This document shows positions 45,201 through 57,912 of a stretch of 64,000 bases of DNA, piece after piece; the first letter of the stretch is position 1, and every line of letters begins with the position of its first letter. Made by a program: the position numbers and the translations under genes. Location of the stretch: assembly GCA_034770075.1 (NCBI GenBank), contig CM068387.1, positions 74,835,971 to 74,899,970 on the forward strand. Direction: 5' to 3'. The DNA is from Aralia elata (taxonomy: Eukaryota; Streptophyta; Magnoliopsida; Apiales; Araliaceae). The notes beneath the pieces are model-generated. The model did no database searches and was not told the origin of the DNA. It was given only the letters and a program-made list of their open reading frames with translations.

Positions 45201-48200
45201 TGAATTTTGTGAATTCCATATTTTCTTCTTGTTTAGATACTTTTTCCAATAAGGTCCTTATTTTTAAAAAAAGATCTAAAATAAGAGCAAAGAAAAAAGC
45301 CAGCAAGAAGAAAAGGGTTCCGTATTAAAGAAGATTTTCTTTTTAATTATAGTACTTATATGGAGAACGAATAGGATTAGAGTGGGGGAAAGTGGATACT
45401 AAACTTAAGAGTTTTATGCAAAAACAAAGAGAGAACTTCAAGAAAATGGAAGACCCCTGATGCAACTATTAAGTCCATCCTTAAAGCAACTACATGAACC
45501 TATATGATTGAACAAGGACTTGTACTAGTTGATACTCAAGAGGTTGATAAAGCTAAAATTGAGAGTTCTGATCCACATATTGAAGCTGAGTTTGATGAGC
45601 AATTAGAAGAAATCATTGAAGAATCATAAAGACCAAGCTGAGATTGAGAACTCAATAAGAGTGGTGATGAGATATTGGTTGAAAGATTTGAACTTGAGCA
45701 AAAGAGTGGTGAGATATTGGTTGGAATTGAGCCCAAACCAGTTCAAATGGACTATAAAGCAATAAATGATTAAGACATCAATTTCTTCATCAATGAGAGC
45801 TTCAACAAGATGCAATACATGAAAGTTCTTTCCTTGCGATTTTCAAGTTTTTTATTTGCATACAAGGAGGTTCAATATTTTTGCATGTCTGGAGTCTAGT
45901 TCATGGATTATGGATTATCCCATACTTAAAAAACTAAGTACAAGTTTTTTCAATGGAAGGAAGACTGATGCGGATCAACTCAAGAGATTAGAGTTATAAT
46001 ATTTATGTTATAATTTAGAGAAAAAGCAATTGTATTTAGTAATTATCTTTCAATTATATTAGATAGATTATTCTAGCTTCTTTAATTATAGTAGATAACA
46101 ATTAGGGAGTTGTTTCCTTTTTATATTATGTTACCTAAGTAGTATTAGAGTTTTACTTGGTCGCAAGTTTTAGTGTTTCTTTTAGTCCTATATAAACTGA
46201 TGGAACGAACCCATCATTATTGTTCTGTGATTGATTAGATTGATTTATACCCTTGTGCTTTTTTGTGCCTAATAAAACTTGATAAGTTGGAATTTAAAAG
46301 ACTAAATGTTTTGGAATATTCCTACGTCATTCTCTTCCCATTATGCAAGGGTTATCTTAATTTGCAGACGGATTTAATGTCACTCCCGGAAGTTGGTGCT
46401 GCTGTGTCAGTGTTGCTTGGTTATGCACCTTCAGCATCACTTTCAGCAGACAGTTCATCTAAGGTTAGACAGTGCGTACAAGTGCACCAATTAACTTTAA
46501 ATTTTCTTTCCACTATAAATCAACTGTGCTATTGTCTTTGCAGTTAAATGAGGTACTCGTGCCTAATCCATTTGAAAGACCTCGTGCTGTTTTCCTGCTA
46601 GAGGTCAAAGGAGCTGAAGGTGCCTGAACTTGACTGTGAACGATACAGGAAATCCAACTTGTTCTTTTTACATAATGCAGTTAAATAATTCAGAAACTTT
46701 TTCTTGATACATGCAGGTTCTCAACATGTGGTTGGCTCTGGTAATGATTTTTTCAGTAACTCCCTTAGAAGCAGGGTAATTTATGATAAAAATGAAGTTG
46801 ACATTCACGTTCCAGGTACTTTACTTTTTATAAGCTTGTACATCAAGGAAATCATTTACGATATAACCTTGCTGACTGCACTTTGGTATCTAAGCTCATA
46901 CTGTGTAATATATATTTGCAGATGAAGATGAGTTATCTGTGGTCTCTCTGAATGAACCCTTGAGTTTCAATTCAAATACAGAATTCAGTGACAAGGAGCT
47001 AAACGATTTTGTTAGTCACAACTGTTCTTATGCTTTCAAATAGCATTTCTATGCTTCTGATTTCTATCGCCTTAGTTCTGTTTGTTTAAGTGTGACGTTT
47101 GATATGTATCTATTTAGGCTTTTTTGTTGGGAGGATCATATGTTGCTAATGCCTTGAAACCATTAAATGGCGAGTTGACTATCCCCTTGACGAATGGTGT
47201 TCAATTGAAGCTTCATATGTCAAAGGTGTTCACAAAAATATTTAACTGTTTCTGTCTTGCTGTCTATACATACCTATTAATGGGGTCCTATTAAGAATTG
47301 ACTCCTTGTTCCTTTATGCTTTAGCTAAACTTTTGGTAAATTTTCCTCTAATATGTAGAAAGCAGACGGAGAATTCATAACAAGTCTTCTCTCTCTTATC
47401 CGCAATATTCAAAGGGAAATTGAGTTGCATCAAGATTTATCTGGAAGTGTGTACAAACCAGCCGAATTAATGACAGGAAGTTTCAATGGCATTAAGGTGA
47501 TGAATTATATTTCTATATTTCTATTTTGTTTGTCAAATTTTTGATACATTTGTTGTTTCATATCTGTTGTGTCACGATTAACAATTACAGAGGGTGTTGG
47601 TCACATGATCTGACTACTAAAATGTGATTGTATGTCACAAAATTGTTCTGACTTTTATATAAGTCGTAACAATTATTTCCTGAAACATGCCAATTAAGAC
47701 AATAGTCTTTTAATGCACTCTAATGTTGTAGTGATTTACCAACATAGAACACACAAGAAGATGATATGCCTGAATATAGTTTAGTAGTTGTTAGTCTTAT
47801 GGTAGGTTTTCCTAATACGTATTGTTGTTTTTCTATAGTATGATTAATAGTGTCTTAAATTTTTTCTTTACACTTATATAAGTTATTCATATCTAAATGT
47901 TGATACTGGGGTCATTTGGTTATTTTCACTTGATCAGGATTTAATACAATACCTTGATACAGCTGTGAGATCAACCTGAAGATATGAAATGTTGGGTGTT
48001 TCTTTTTACAAATTATTTTATTTCCCTCCTCTCCAAAATATTTTCTTCTAACCTCTATGCTTTTTGGTGTCTAGTATCTATCTATTTACCTCTTTGCCAT
48101 CCTGTTACTCTTATTCTTTTCCAGATACCTTTAATCACTCCTTGCAAATTTAGGGCTATCTGGCGAATTTTAGAGTTGATGCTTCTTATAGAGTCCGTTC

Positions 48201-51040
48201 AAGAAGTGATGTTAGTCAAACAAGGATTATTCTCTTTTCCTAACCTTTCTCTTACCTTGTACTTCTTTCTATCCTCCTTGATCTTTCACCTCTCTTTAAA
48301 GTTTTTCCCTTCTTTCCTCTGCTATACCGAATGTACTAAAATCTAGTGTCATGTGACAAAATAATGTGAGGGTTTTGATTTGTTTGTTGAAATTCTGGTA
48401 AGAAGTGATATTAAAATGACCCTGCTTGATAAAATGTTTATGACGCCAGTAAAGATAATGTTACTGTATCACCAGGTGATAAAAGTTCTGTAAGGGCCAG
48501 CATCATCAAATTATACGATTTAGGACTCGGGAATTTGAGAAGAATAGGAGTTCTCTTTCTGTAAAGCTTGTAAAACTTCTTACCCTTTGTAGTGTTTTGC
48601 ACTTATTTGCTTTTGAAGAAAATCTCTCCCTCCCCAGGCCTTTCCCATCTTTAAAAGAAAGAGAGAAGAAAAAATAGAATAGTAAAAGAAAATCCATATA
48701 ATATAAGTGGAAGGTCTTTGCTAGGTCCTTCAAAACTTCAATCTGATTAATGAAAAGGTGAAGCAATCTCCTTTCTGTGAATTAAAGAATGACCAACGAT
48801 GACAATGAAATTTATTTTATTTTATTAGTATTACTTTTTTCCCCCTTCTGTTCTTTTAGGTTCTGATCTTTTGCTGATCCACAATAGGTGCCCAAAATAA
48901 TCACCACAAGCATTGTGATGCTTGTTAAAAAGCACTTTACAAAATTAAGTAATGGAAGTCTGTACATTTTCGGTTTGAAGGAGAACTGAATTTGACATGA
49001 TGCTCTAAAACTAAGTCAGATTTTCTCAAAGCAATACTTTTTTGGCGTCTCTTTCTCTCTATCGCTCACACACTTGTTCAGACGCTAGACAACTTCCAGA
49101 AAGCTTTACTTAATTTTGGTCTAGGAAGCAGACGCTTTTTCAATGTCAATATGTCCATGTTGGACTTGTATCCAATGGCAGCAGTTTGCACTTTGCATAT
49201 ACACTAACAAAATCAACTTTGACATTTCTTTTAGGTGTCTGAGTTTTTACATTTTTTTATTATAAGGTGTCCGAAATTTAGATGTACAATTTTCAATGTT
49301 TAGAACATGTCTGATGAATTTCCATCGTGAGACACGAGGCATGACTATTTTCAGTCCAACATTAAATATTATTGGTCAATATTTAAAGATAATGCTACAA
49401 AAAGGGGTAGAAACCCATATACATAAAAGGTTATATTACTTACGGATTCTTCATAAGGAAGCTGTACAAAAACTATGCCCCCCTTACCCCAAAGCCTTCA
49501 AAAGGTATACATAAATCACAGGCCCAAAGCCAATCACCCAAAATGTCAACAAAAGCACCCTCAGATTCAGGAAAATCTTCCAATACCAAACAGAGAGAAG
49601 ATCGCACCAAAGAAGCCAAACATGTTACTGATAATTCCACTCCCTCAAAGTTCCTCTGATTCCTCTGCCTTTAAATTGACCACACAGCTGACAAAAGGGA
49701 CAAGTTTCAAATTGTTATCTCCTCATTCTAGACACAAGCAGCTCTCCTGCAAAACAACTAGACTCTCAAGTCTCGCCGTGTGCTTGTCATAGCCCACTGC
49801 ATGTCAAATAATGGAAGGACATACCACAAACCCCCCACCACTTTGCAGTGAACTCAAATATGGTTTACTGTCTCTTCTGCATTCTTATGCATACATCAGT
49901 AATTAACCTAGAACTACTCACTCAAATCATTAAGGTTCATAAATTGCAAATTTCACGTGGGTTTACTTGTAAGTTGTAATAAAATATTATTGTTACATAT
50001 AATTTTTTTTTGTACATATAGGAAAAATATTTCTTTCATGATGTGCTATCTACATGTTAGTATCCTATTCTTTTAGAATTTATTGTCGGTCTGTTTGTAT
50101 CTTTGTTACCATGCTTAATTAATGGATTTGTGATGTATTACAGGCATTGCAAGAACAATATGGAACAGATGTTGCTCAGCAAGGAATGGAGTTATGTGTT
50201 ACTTTAATATCCAAAATATTTGATTCCTTGCAGACAGCGCACAAAGGTCAAGTTTCTTTCATGGCCATATCAATTACTGTAATTTTTGGCTGCTTTACCT
50301 GAACTTTTTCCTACACCCTATGTTTCAAATATATGACGATTTCTTATGGCTAAAGTTATATATTTCCTGTTCTTCTATATATGATAATTCTAGTGCATAA
50401 AACATGGATTTCATTTGACTAAATCTCTAAAAAGAAAAAATGGGAAAGGAAAGAAAATAACCAAAATAGATACTTTATATGTTTGTAATTACCTGTAACT
50501 TACATCATGTGTGCTTCCAATGCCAGTATTTATCTGCATAATAGTCTTCATTACCCCATTCATCATTTCTCTATCTTAAAGAGCCAATTTCGTTGTGATA
50601 CCTGACCAGGTAAAATTGTTGGAGTCATCTTCTTTAGTGAATCACCTAATTCAGAATCAGAGCCAATATTAGATGTGAAGATCCATTCTCGGCCGTCCCC
50701 ACGTTGGCTGGAGGAAAAAAAGGGTGGACCTAAATCTCTCATTATTGCAGAGGTGTTGTTGGTTAGACGGACCCTTGCTTGGCTAACGGGAATCATTCTT
50801 CTAGTTTCCACTCTCTTAGGGGTGAGTTTCTTATCGCATGTGTTGAATGGTTAGACTTTTATGGATTTTACATTTATGGAATATAATTGTCATTATTAAG
50901 GAAATAAACAGCACCTTCTGGAAGATCAAGCCTTGTAATTGTTGTTTCTTGGTGTGTTTTTCTCTGTGCAGATATACTTTCTTCTGTATATGCCAATCAC
51001 AAGGGACACTCTACTGTATTCTAATGTTAAACTGGATTAA
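42216..51040 (+). CDS. DUF7794 single-pass membrane protein (11 exons)
   Basis: Coding exons: 42216-42290, 42451-42534, 46368-46463, 46544-46619, 46717-46815, 46922-47010, 47118-47225, 47359-47496, 50144-50246, 50610-50821, 50972-51040. All junctions are GT-AG and join in phase to 382 residues. The N-terminus is a signal peptide (residues 1 to about 25, core L-P-L-L-I-I-S-S-L-F). The lumenal part has the plant-conserved G-S-V-F-F-L-D start, L-P-E-V-G-A-A-V-S-V-L-L-G-Y-A-P, the N-P-F-E-R-P-R-A-V-F-L-L-E-V motif and E-D-E-L-S-V-V-S-L. Near the C-terminus is a transmembrane helix (L-A-W-L-T-G-I-I-L-L-V-S-T-L-L-G-I-Y) and a short tail. This matches the DUF7794 family (Arabidopsis At3g13410-like), probably an ER or secretory-pathway type I membrane protein of unknown function. 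Intron 2 (3.8 kb) and intron 8 (2.6 kb) are unusually long; intron 2 holds LTR sequences. Confidence 0.9.
43950..44105 (+). mobile_element. LTR fragment A in intron 2
   Basis: Starts TGATACGGATCAAG and continues with TTAGAGAAAAACAGTTGTAACTAGC and AATTATCTTTTG, matching fragments B and C. Its 3' part is missing or replaced after about 44105. Confidence 0.7.
44575..44851 (-). mobile_element. LTR fragment B in intron 2, inverted
   Basis: On the minus strand it starts TGATACGTATCAAGTCAAGAG at 44851. It aligns with C along its length, including TATTAGGTAGATTATTCT, AGTATTAAAGTTTACTTGG and TTTAGTCCAATATAAAC. Orientation is opposite to A and C. Confidence 0.72.
45300..46275 (+). mobile_element. Gypsy-like retrotransposon 3' remnant with LTR C (45966-46275)
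   Basis: Open acidic stretches at 45300-45960 (for example A-K-I-E-S-S-D-P-H-I-E near 45550) are followed by a purine-rich tract and TGATGCGGATCAA at 45966, the 3' LTR start. The LTR has a TATA-like CCTATATAAAC at about 46187 and ends near 46275, about 90 bp before exon 3. The layout equals that at 824-2001, suggesting related families. Confidence 0.65.
47497..50143 (+). other. Intron 8 of the DUF7794 gene
   Basis: 2.6 kb between exon 8 and exon 9. The frame at 47984-48346 has no domain. A less AT-rich block at 49440-49870 has Pro/Lys/Ser-rich broken frames on both strands and may be an old retroelement fragment, which I cannot classify. Confidence 0.45.
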
Positions 51041-52600
51041 GAGGTAGCTGGAGCTGTGCATTGGAATGTTGATCAGCCAGAACAGGTCAAGAACATTATT
51101 ATAGCTCGTGGCAATATCAAATTTTCTTTTTGTGAATCAATTATTCCTTTTAGCTGTTTCAAGTCGTTGCTTAACAAAACCTATTTCCAGTTCGGTTGTG
51201 TAGAAAGAGTTGGCCTTGTGAATCGGGCATTTAGCCTTTTAGGATATCGGTAGTTGAATGAGCAGAGGGCGTCAACAATATGCGGTATAGGAAGGGGTGG
51301 TGAACTGAGGTTGAGTTTGTTCCCGCGAATTCGATGGTTTATTGTGTGGACGTCTTTTTGTTCTGTATCCGAAAGACTGAATAATGAGCACCTCAGGGCT
51401 TTGTAATTTATTTTTTTCTCATCAAATGATTTGAGCATGCAGCTCTTGTTACCATAAATGCTATTGTTACTACTGGATCTACAAACGGTTTTGGTTTTGG
51501 CATATTTCAAATTTTCAAGAAAATTTTAGCACAAGATCAACTTGTTTTAATCAAGTTGGACATTACGGTGGTGTTTGATAAAACTAAGTAGTTAAGATCT
51601 AGTTAGTATATTTTAATAAATTAAATTATTTGAGTGAAATAACATCTGAACTTAAAAAGTTGCTTGGTAATTAAAAAGTATAAAACATTTGAATAATTTT
51701 TAAATTTAAAAATATCTTAAATTGACTTTTGAAAAATCAATAATAATTTTAAAATTTGAAATGGGGGGAGTACAATATTTATAGAGGTTTTATAGATTTA
51801 AATTTTACATTAAGAGACAGTTTTTAATGATTTAGATTTATATCTTCCTCTTACAGATTAAAAGACGATAAAAAGTAAATAATTTTACCAAATAAATTTA
51901 TCCTCTTAGAAGTGGAGCTATTAAAAGTATTAAGAGGTAAACAAACACCACTTATCTCTTTTGGTGTTCAGTGGGAATCAATCCTCGACCACAAAGCATT
52001 TGTATGGAGTTTTGAACTCGTGATTATCATGTGTTCCTCTATAATGTCTATTTTTATTTTTATTGTTTAATATGCTACTTATTTATTTATTTTTATGTTT
52101 TGTAGCGGATGAAAATATGGATAAGATACACTTTGATCGGATATCAAATAATACCCGTTTTATCATATACTTTCAGATTATTAGATATTTTGAATTTCAT
52201 TTACAATCATAAATACTGAATTAATATCAACGTTTGATATAATATGTACCAATATTAGGTAAGAAATTCATTATTTCTTTCTTAATACTCATGCCGACAT
52301 GAGAATTCGATTTTAAAAATCTATTTTAAAGGGGAAAAGTTAAAATTTTAATTTGATCTCGATGCATGATATAACAACATTATTAATATAAAACAAATTT
52401 AATATTGGCCATCTTAAAAAATAAATATAGATATTAGCGGGGAAAGACGTATATTATAGATACATATTATTTTTCTGAATATCAAATAAAATTCATTTCC
52501 ACCAAATATAATATCAAATATTTTGGACAGATATAAGATATATTTGGACTTCTGGTCACTGCCCTAGGTTGTTTTGGGCATGCAGCATGCTAGTACTGTA
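51041..52600. other. 3' UTR and downstream intergenic DNA
   Basis: About 51041-51540 continues the less AT-rich composition of the gene and is its likely 3' UTR. A Stowaway-like right end (AAATGGGGGGAGTA) is at about 51758-51771, with no clear left end. The remainder shows no gene. Confidence 0.4.
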
Positions 52601-53273
52601 CAGGGATGGTAATGATGTGGCGACAATGATGCGGGGCAGTTTCCATTTTTTAATGATTTGAAGTTGTACTGACATTAAAAAAAATTGAATCGGAACCGTA
52701 TCAGTAATGGTTCAAAAAAATTTTATATTTAAACCGTATTGCACCGATTTGTATCGGTCAAAATTACTAATATTTTTTATTTAATATTTATTAAATTAGT
52801 TTAATATTTTTACAACACATATTATAATAACATTCATTAAAATAACTCAAGAAATAGTAACAAGCAATATAAGAATGTACATTTAATTAAAATTCCGATA
52901 ACATTGTTATAATTTTAACCATATCAACTATATATAAAAATATTTATAAATTAACTTTTAATATATAAAAGTAAAAAATTATTAAAATATATGTCTGAGT
53001 GACTCTCTGATTATTTATAATACTATAAAATATGGAGATATAATTAAAATAAACAATATATATAGGAGCGGTTCAAGAACCGATGCACCACCAATTCAAA
53101 AAGCGGTGCAGTACGGTGCGGCGCATCGACGATTTAGAAGCAACTATCAAAATCGCACCGGTTCCGATTTAAATTTTTTTACACCAAAATCACACTGACA
53201 AAACTAACGGTTTGGATAAAAATAGCCAGTTGGATCGATTTCACATCGATTTTGGTTCAAATTGCCATCCCTA
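52601..53273. mobile_element. hAT-like non-autonomous element next to pTAC5
   Basis: Ends CAGGGATGGTAAT and ATTGCCATCCCTA are inverted repeats of hAT type. Flanking 8-mers GTACTGTA and TTGCTGCA share five of eight positions. The interior has repeated GGTGCGG/ACCGATT words in both orientations and no ORF. It ends 293 bp before the pTAC5 start codon. Confidence 0.72.
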
Positions 53274-53566
53274 TTGCTGCATTGGTCTAACTTTCATTGG
53301 TCTATGCGCAAGTTAGCACTACCCTCGTTGCTAATTTTAGCACAGGCCATCAAGCGCAAGTTAGTTTCCCACCACATAAAACGTCTTAACGTGTGTGGTT
53401 TAAACTCGAACAAAAAACCTTACCACTCCAGCAAATATCAAAACCCAAACCATTTCTCCTCAGAGCTTCACTTCCACTGCCTTCTCTCTCTAAAATTCCA
53501 CTCCCCTTCTCTCTCTACATATACATACACACACACGCACACATATATATATATATATATATGTAT
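53274..53566 (+). promoter_or_regulatory. Promoter and 5' UTR of the pTAC5 gene
   Basis: Only about 290 bp separate the hAT-like element from the ATG. The 3' half is CT-rich (CTTCTCTCTCTAAAATTCC, near 53480) and ends in an (AC)n(AT)n microsatellite (53520-53562) right before the start. In-frame ATGs lie upstream at 53393 and 53561, but the coding character starts at 53567. Confidence 0.5.
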
Positions 53567-56500
53567 ATGTCTTCATCTCTACCTCTGAGTTCAAATCCTC
53601 TATTCTTTAACATAACTCAAATAATTTCAACAGATTCACCCAATAATAATGTATATCCACTTCCATTTTTAATCCCCAAAAATTCATTCCACTCTATATC
53701 TAAATCTCACATTTGCTTCGCGTTTTCCTCATCCGACAAATCCAATTACGAGAGAGAAGAGGCGCGGTGGCTCCGCGAAGAGCAACGGTGGCTCAGGGAG
53801 GAGCAGCGGTGGCTTCGGGAGGAATCGCGGTGGAAAGCCGAGCGAGAATCTCTGCTCAGCGAAATTGAAGCGCTGAAACTCAAAATTGAAGAGGCTGGAC
53901 AGGGGAAGAATCAGAATTTGAATGTTCAGGGGCTTCTGCAGGTGCTGAAGAAAGAGGTGAATCAGATTGCAGAGAGGGGGTCGAGTGCGGTGCCACTGGT
54001 AGTGGAGACAGTGGCCGGTAAGGTGGTGGAGGAGGAGGTGGAGGTGGTGGAGGTGGTGAAGGAGGTTGTTAAGGTTTTGGAGAAAGAAACGGAAAAGGTT
54101 GATGAGGTGAAGAATAGAAGGGCGACGTTGAGGAAAGGTTCGGAAGGAGATGAGGTTCGAGTTATGCAGGTTTGTTTTTTCTCAATTCCCATTTTTATCT
54201 ACTACTGAACTTCATTTCCTACATGATTAAACTTCATTCATTAATCTGTTTTGTGCCTTTGATAGGAAGCTTTGCAGAAACTGGGATTTTATTGTGGCGA
54301 TGAAGACGCGGAATATTCCATGTTCTCAAGTGGGACAGAACGTGCCATAAAAACTTGGCAAGTAAGTTCTTTATTTTATTTGTGGTATCCAAATAATAGA
54401 GGCAATTTTGAAGATAACTTAAAACATTCCTCTTATCTCATTAATTTTCGTATGATTTTGATCATATGATCTTACTTGACAGGCCACATTACGTGTCCCT
54501 GAAGATGGGATTATGACTGCAGAGCTTCTGGAAAAGTTATATATGGAACAGAAAAGTCCTGGGTCGACAGTGAAGGCAGATATAGAAAGAAATGATACAG
54601 CCATCTTGCACAAGGTTTGCTCCCGTTCTTCTATACTCCAGAAAAACTTACTACTGTTGTTTCTTTGTGCTTTTGCCAGTCTTAAACTTGAGATATTGGC
54701 TTTGATTCATTCATTTCTCTGGTGTCTGGTTAATGTCATTCATCATGAGAGTTCGAGCATATACTGGTAACACAAACTTGAAAATCTCAAATCTAACTTT
54801 ATTGTGCCATTATTCGAGTGATGACCTCCAAAACTAGTGGTATTTCCATTCTAAAGCTATCTCAATGTTTGCACCTTATGATTAATGCATAAAAATTTCA
54901 CCTCCAATATTTGTCAATCACTTCTTACCAAAATGATGCATACAATGACAATGGGCGTATGCATACTCATGCATACACACTCACACACACATATGGTTTG
55001 GTGAATGGTGAAGGAGTTAAAAACTTGGAATATAACACATCAATCTATTCATACTCGGTCTTCATCTAATCCACTCTTAGTATGAACTGAAAAGACCTTT
55101 GACATTTAAGATTAATTATATGTAGTCAAAATTATACATTGGAAACATATGATGTTGCCTGTATTTGTATATGTGGGTTTGGCTAGTGAAGCTCCATAGG
55201 ACGTGAATGGGGTGGTGAGATTTATTCTTCATCCTGTTCATTTCATTCCTATCCAATGTGGAGAGCACCAAAGTTCAATGAGGGAGATACTGGATCTTTT
55301 AATATCTATACAACTACTGTATGGCTTGTTCATTTTTCAATACAAAGCTTGTTCAGCAATAACATAGGGTATGTTTAAATGGCATGCAAACAGACAAAGG
55401 AAGGTACAGGTGCTGAAGCAGTACAAAGAAAAATATCATATCTAAGCTAACTATTGTAAACAGTATTCCCTTGTAGGCAGCGCTTGCAATTTGTGAAAGA
55501 GGCAACTTTTAGCCTTTCATATCTTGGAACTTTGATGATGCGGCACATATAAACTTGGAGCACTGATAGGACTTGACAAAATTTAGTTTATGTTTGGTAG
55601 ATAGCATCAGTCACGTCAATTTAAAATGCAAATTGTTGACTATCGTGCATAAGTGGCCTAAATTTCATAATATTTGGTTCTTATTTAGGAGGTTTTAAAT
55701 GGAGCAGCAGTTACTTCCGTGACTGAAATTTCAGAAATTCAGCAGAGAGTTGTGAAAGGAGAAGGTGTTGCAGAAGTTGATGTAACTCGCAATCGAGTCT
55801 TTCTTCTTGGAGAAAACCGGTGGGAAGATCCCTCTAGGCTTGTTGGTAGAAACAGGCAGGTTGGTGGAGATACTAACACGGATGCTACAACAAAATGCAT
55901 ATCTTGTCGAGGGGAGGGGCGCTTATTATGCACAGGTGCATATTCTCTTTCATTCTCTATGCTAACTTATGGAGCTAACAAGTATCTTAAAGATGTAATA
56001 ATGTCTAATATGCTTTTTATTGTAGTTCTTGTATTCCTGTTGTTCATTCGTTTTTTCATTTTCTCTTTTCTTTTCTGGTAAAGAGTCCTTCTACGCAGAC
56101 ATTGTTTTTGGACATGAAAATTGGACCGGTCCAATTTTCTTTTTCTTTTTTTTCTTTTTTTTTTCTTTTGACTCCCAAAAAATGTGACAACCCTGTTTTT
56201 TATATGTATCCAAATTACACATAAATCACTGGATTCTATAAAAATTTGAGTTAAAATAAATATTGTACATTTTTTGGGAGTCAAAAGAATAAAAGAAAAT
56301 TGGACCGGTCCAATTTTCATGTCCAAAAACAATGTCCGCGTAGACTTATTGTATAGTAAAATTATGGATGTCCTAACTCCTATGTATGATAGGTATGCTG
56401 TTATCAGGTATTATTATAATGTTGCTTATATGGAAATTTGTGCTATTTCTCTGACTCCAGCATTGGAGAAGATTGTTGGACACGCACATATAGTGTGAGA

Positions 56501-57594
56501 AAATGGAGTGACCTTCAAATTTAGGTTGTATCAGGATGGCCTATCCCTCTTCATTCAGTAAGCAAAAACCATAGGAAAAAGGAGTAGTGAAGTTTAGTAA
56601 CTTGAATTATATTATATCACAAGGAAGTAGATCCTAGATTTAATCTATTTTATATTAGCACCGATGGACTTCGTCGTTATTATTTCTTTTCTCAAAGCAA
56701 ATGTTGAAAAAAATTCAAGTTTGTGGAGGCACTGAAGCAGCCTCAAAGTTTATCAGTGCTACATGTAAGGCTCAGTAGACGTCTGAAGATGAAAATGGAA
56801 AATAATAAGATGAGCATAATAGATTCATATATTCAATGTGTAAGTTATTTAGAAGACATATATCACTCAAGAGCTGACATGATCAAGTGGATTGAAACAA
56901 CTCTAGAGTAAAATGTAAGTATGTGCTTAAACTTATGACCAGATAATTTTATATGTAGTTTTTGCTCCTGATTGTAGCCTTCCTAGTTGATCATTACACA
57001 CTACTTGGGACTAGTCTTGCTCTTAACATTTCTGAGCAACATCCAAGCTGTAACTAATTGCTAAACCACAGTGCCTTGTTTCGAAATTTAAATATTCCAT
57101 CCCTGCCGTAAGTGTATGTTGCTTGAAAATTGTTGTTAACCATTTACTTAGTCTTTCAACTGCTTCTCGACGTTCAAAAATGTTGTAGTTAACAGTTTGA
57201 ACTAAACGGGGTATCAAGATATATGATAGACACGTCATCTTAATATTAGGGAGGTTGACCATGTTTTCAAATATAAATGGCTTTTTTAAGATTACTATAA
57301 CTTTAACTTGCATTAATCATCTATTATAGCAATCATATGCAACTAACATTTAGTTCTCTCTCACACAGAATGCGATGGGACTGGGGAGCCTAACATTGAG
57401 GAACAGGTTAAGGACGTCTGGCATTTTACTGAAATATTCTTTATCCTCTTCATTTGGACAGTTTTTTATCTTATATATTATTGTCCATTGTGGTGCAGTT
57501 TATGGAATGGGTAGATGAAGGAGCAAAGTGCCCATACTGTGAAGGCCTTGGTTACTCAATATGTGAAGTATGTGATGGAAAAAAAGTGAGTTAG
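53567..57594 (+). CDS. PTAC5: Plastid transcriptionally active protein 5 (pTAC5)
   Basis: Exons 53567-54169, 54266-54361, 54483-54614, 55689-55935, 57369-57406 and 57499-57594, all GT-AG and in phase, give about 403 residues. Residues 1-50 are Ser/Pro/Phe-rich and fit a chloroplast transit peptide. Then comes a heptad-like repeat of W-L-R-E-E-Q-R (four near copies, residues about 63-93) and a coiled coil. A peptidoglycan-binding-like domain follows in exons 1-3 (L-Q-K-L-G-F-Y, G-T-E-R-A-I-K-T-W-Q, G-I-M-T-A-E-L-L). The C-terminus has four DnaJ-type zinc-binding pairs: CISCRGEG, CTECDGTG, CPYCEGLG and CEVCDG. This order is that of Arabidopsis PTAC5 (At4g13670), a component of the plastid transcriptionally active chromosome linked to PEP-dependent transcription. 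The start at 53567 is chosen because upstream codons are microsatellite-derived. The 3' end is uncertain: an excellent GTGAGT donor stands two codons before the stop (57586). Confidence 0.9.
56091..56344. mobile_element. Hairpin MITE in pTAC5 intron 4
   Basis: Arms of about 80 bp (56091-56175 and 56267-56344) are almost identical inverted repeats starting TCTACGCAGACATTG and ending CAATGTCCGCGTAGA. Each arm itself contains a perfect palindrome with core ATTGGACCGGTCCAAT. Between arms is a T-rich and AT-rich spacer. It lies wholly within intron 4 (55936-57368). Superfamily not assigned. Confidence 0.85.
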
Positions 57595-57912
57595 GTATTA
57601 TATCACACATGAATATGTACTACCACAACTCGACTCGAGATTGTGAACTCACAAGGTAAGCTCAGATTAATGGTACAGGAAGATTATAACATACTTTATG
57701 TTAACATGAACTCTTACCACAAAGTTTTGTCTCTTAATTTAGCAAAATTCTAAGTTCAAAAAGAAGTTACATTATGCAACTTGTAGATTTACAAATTTCA
57801 TTCAAGTGAATTGCATCAACAAGATTAAATATTTGTAGTTTGATAACATGTTAATCAGCTGAGCTTGATCGTGCTTATCTTTGTTTGTCTCTATTATCAC
57901 ATCACATGAAGA
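57595..57912. other. 3' UTR or last intron of pTAC5
   Basis: AT-rich transcript tail or, if the donor at 57586 is used, the start of a long last intron. No separate feature. Confidence 0.4.

Noticed and set aside
47984..48346. 120-codon frame in intron 8
   Set aside because: Hydrophobic and T-rich translation; no domain or splice support.
49440..49870. Possible coding exon in intron 8 (Pro/Lys-rich)
   Set aside because: Frames are broken, no splice consensus pair keeps the host frame, and exons 8 and 9 join in phase without it.
55967..56332. 121-codon minus-strand frame
   Set aside because: Crosses the hairpin MITE and a poly-T tract; Lys-rich artefact.
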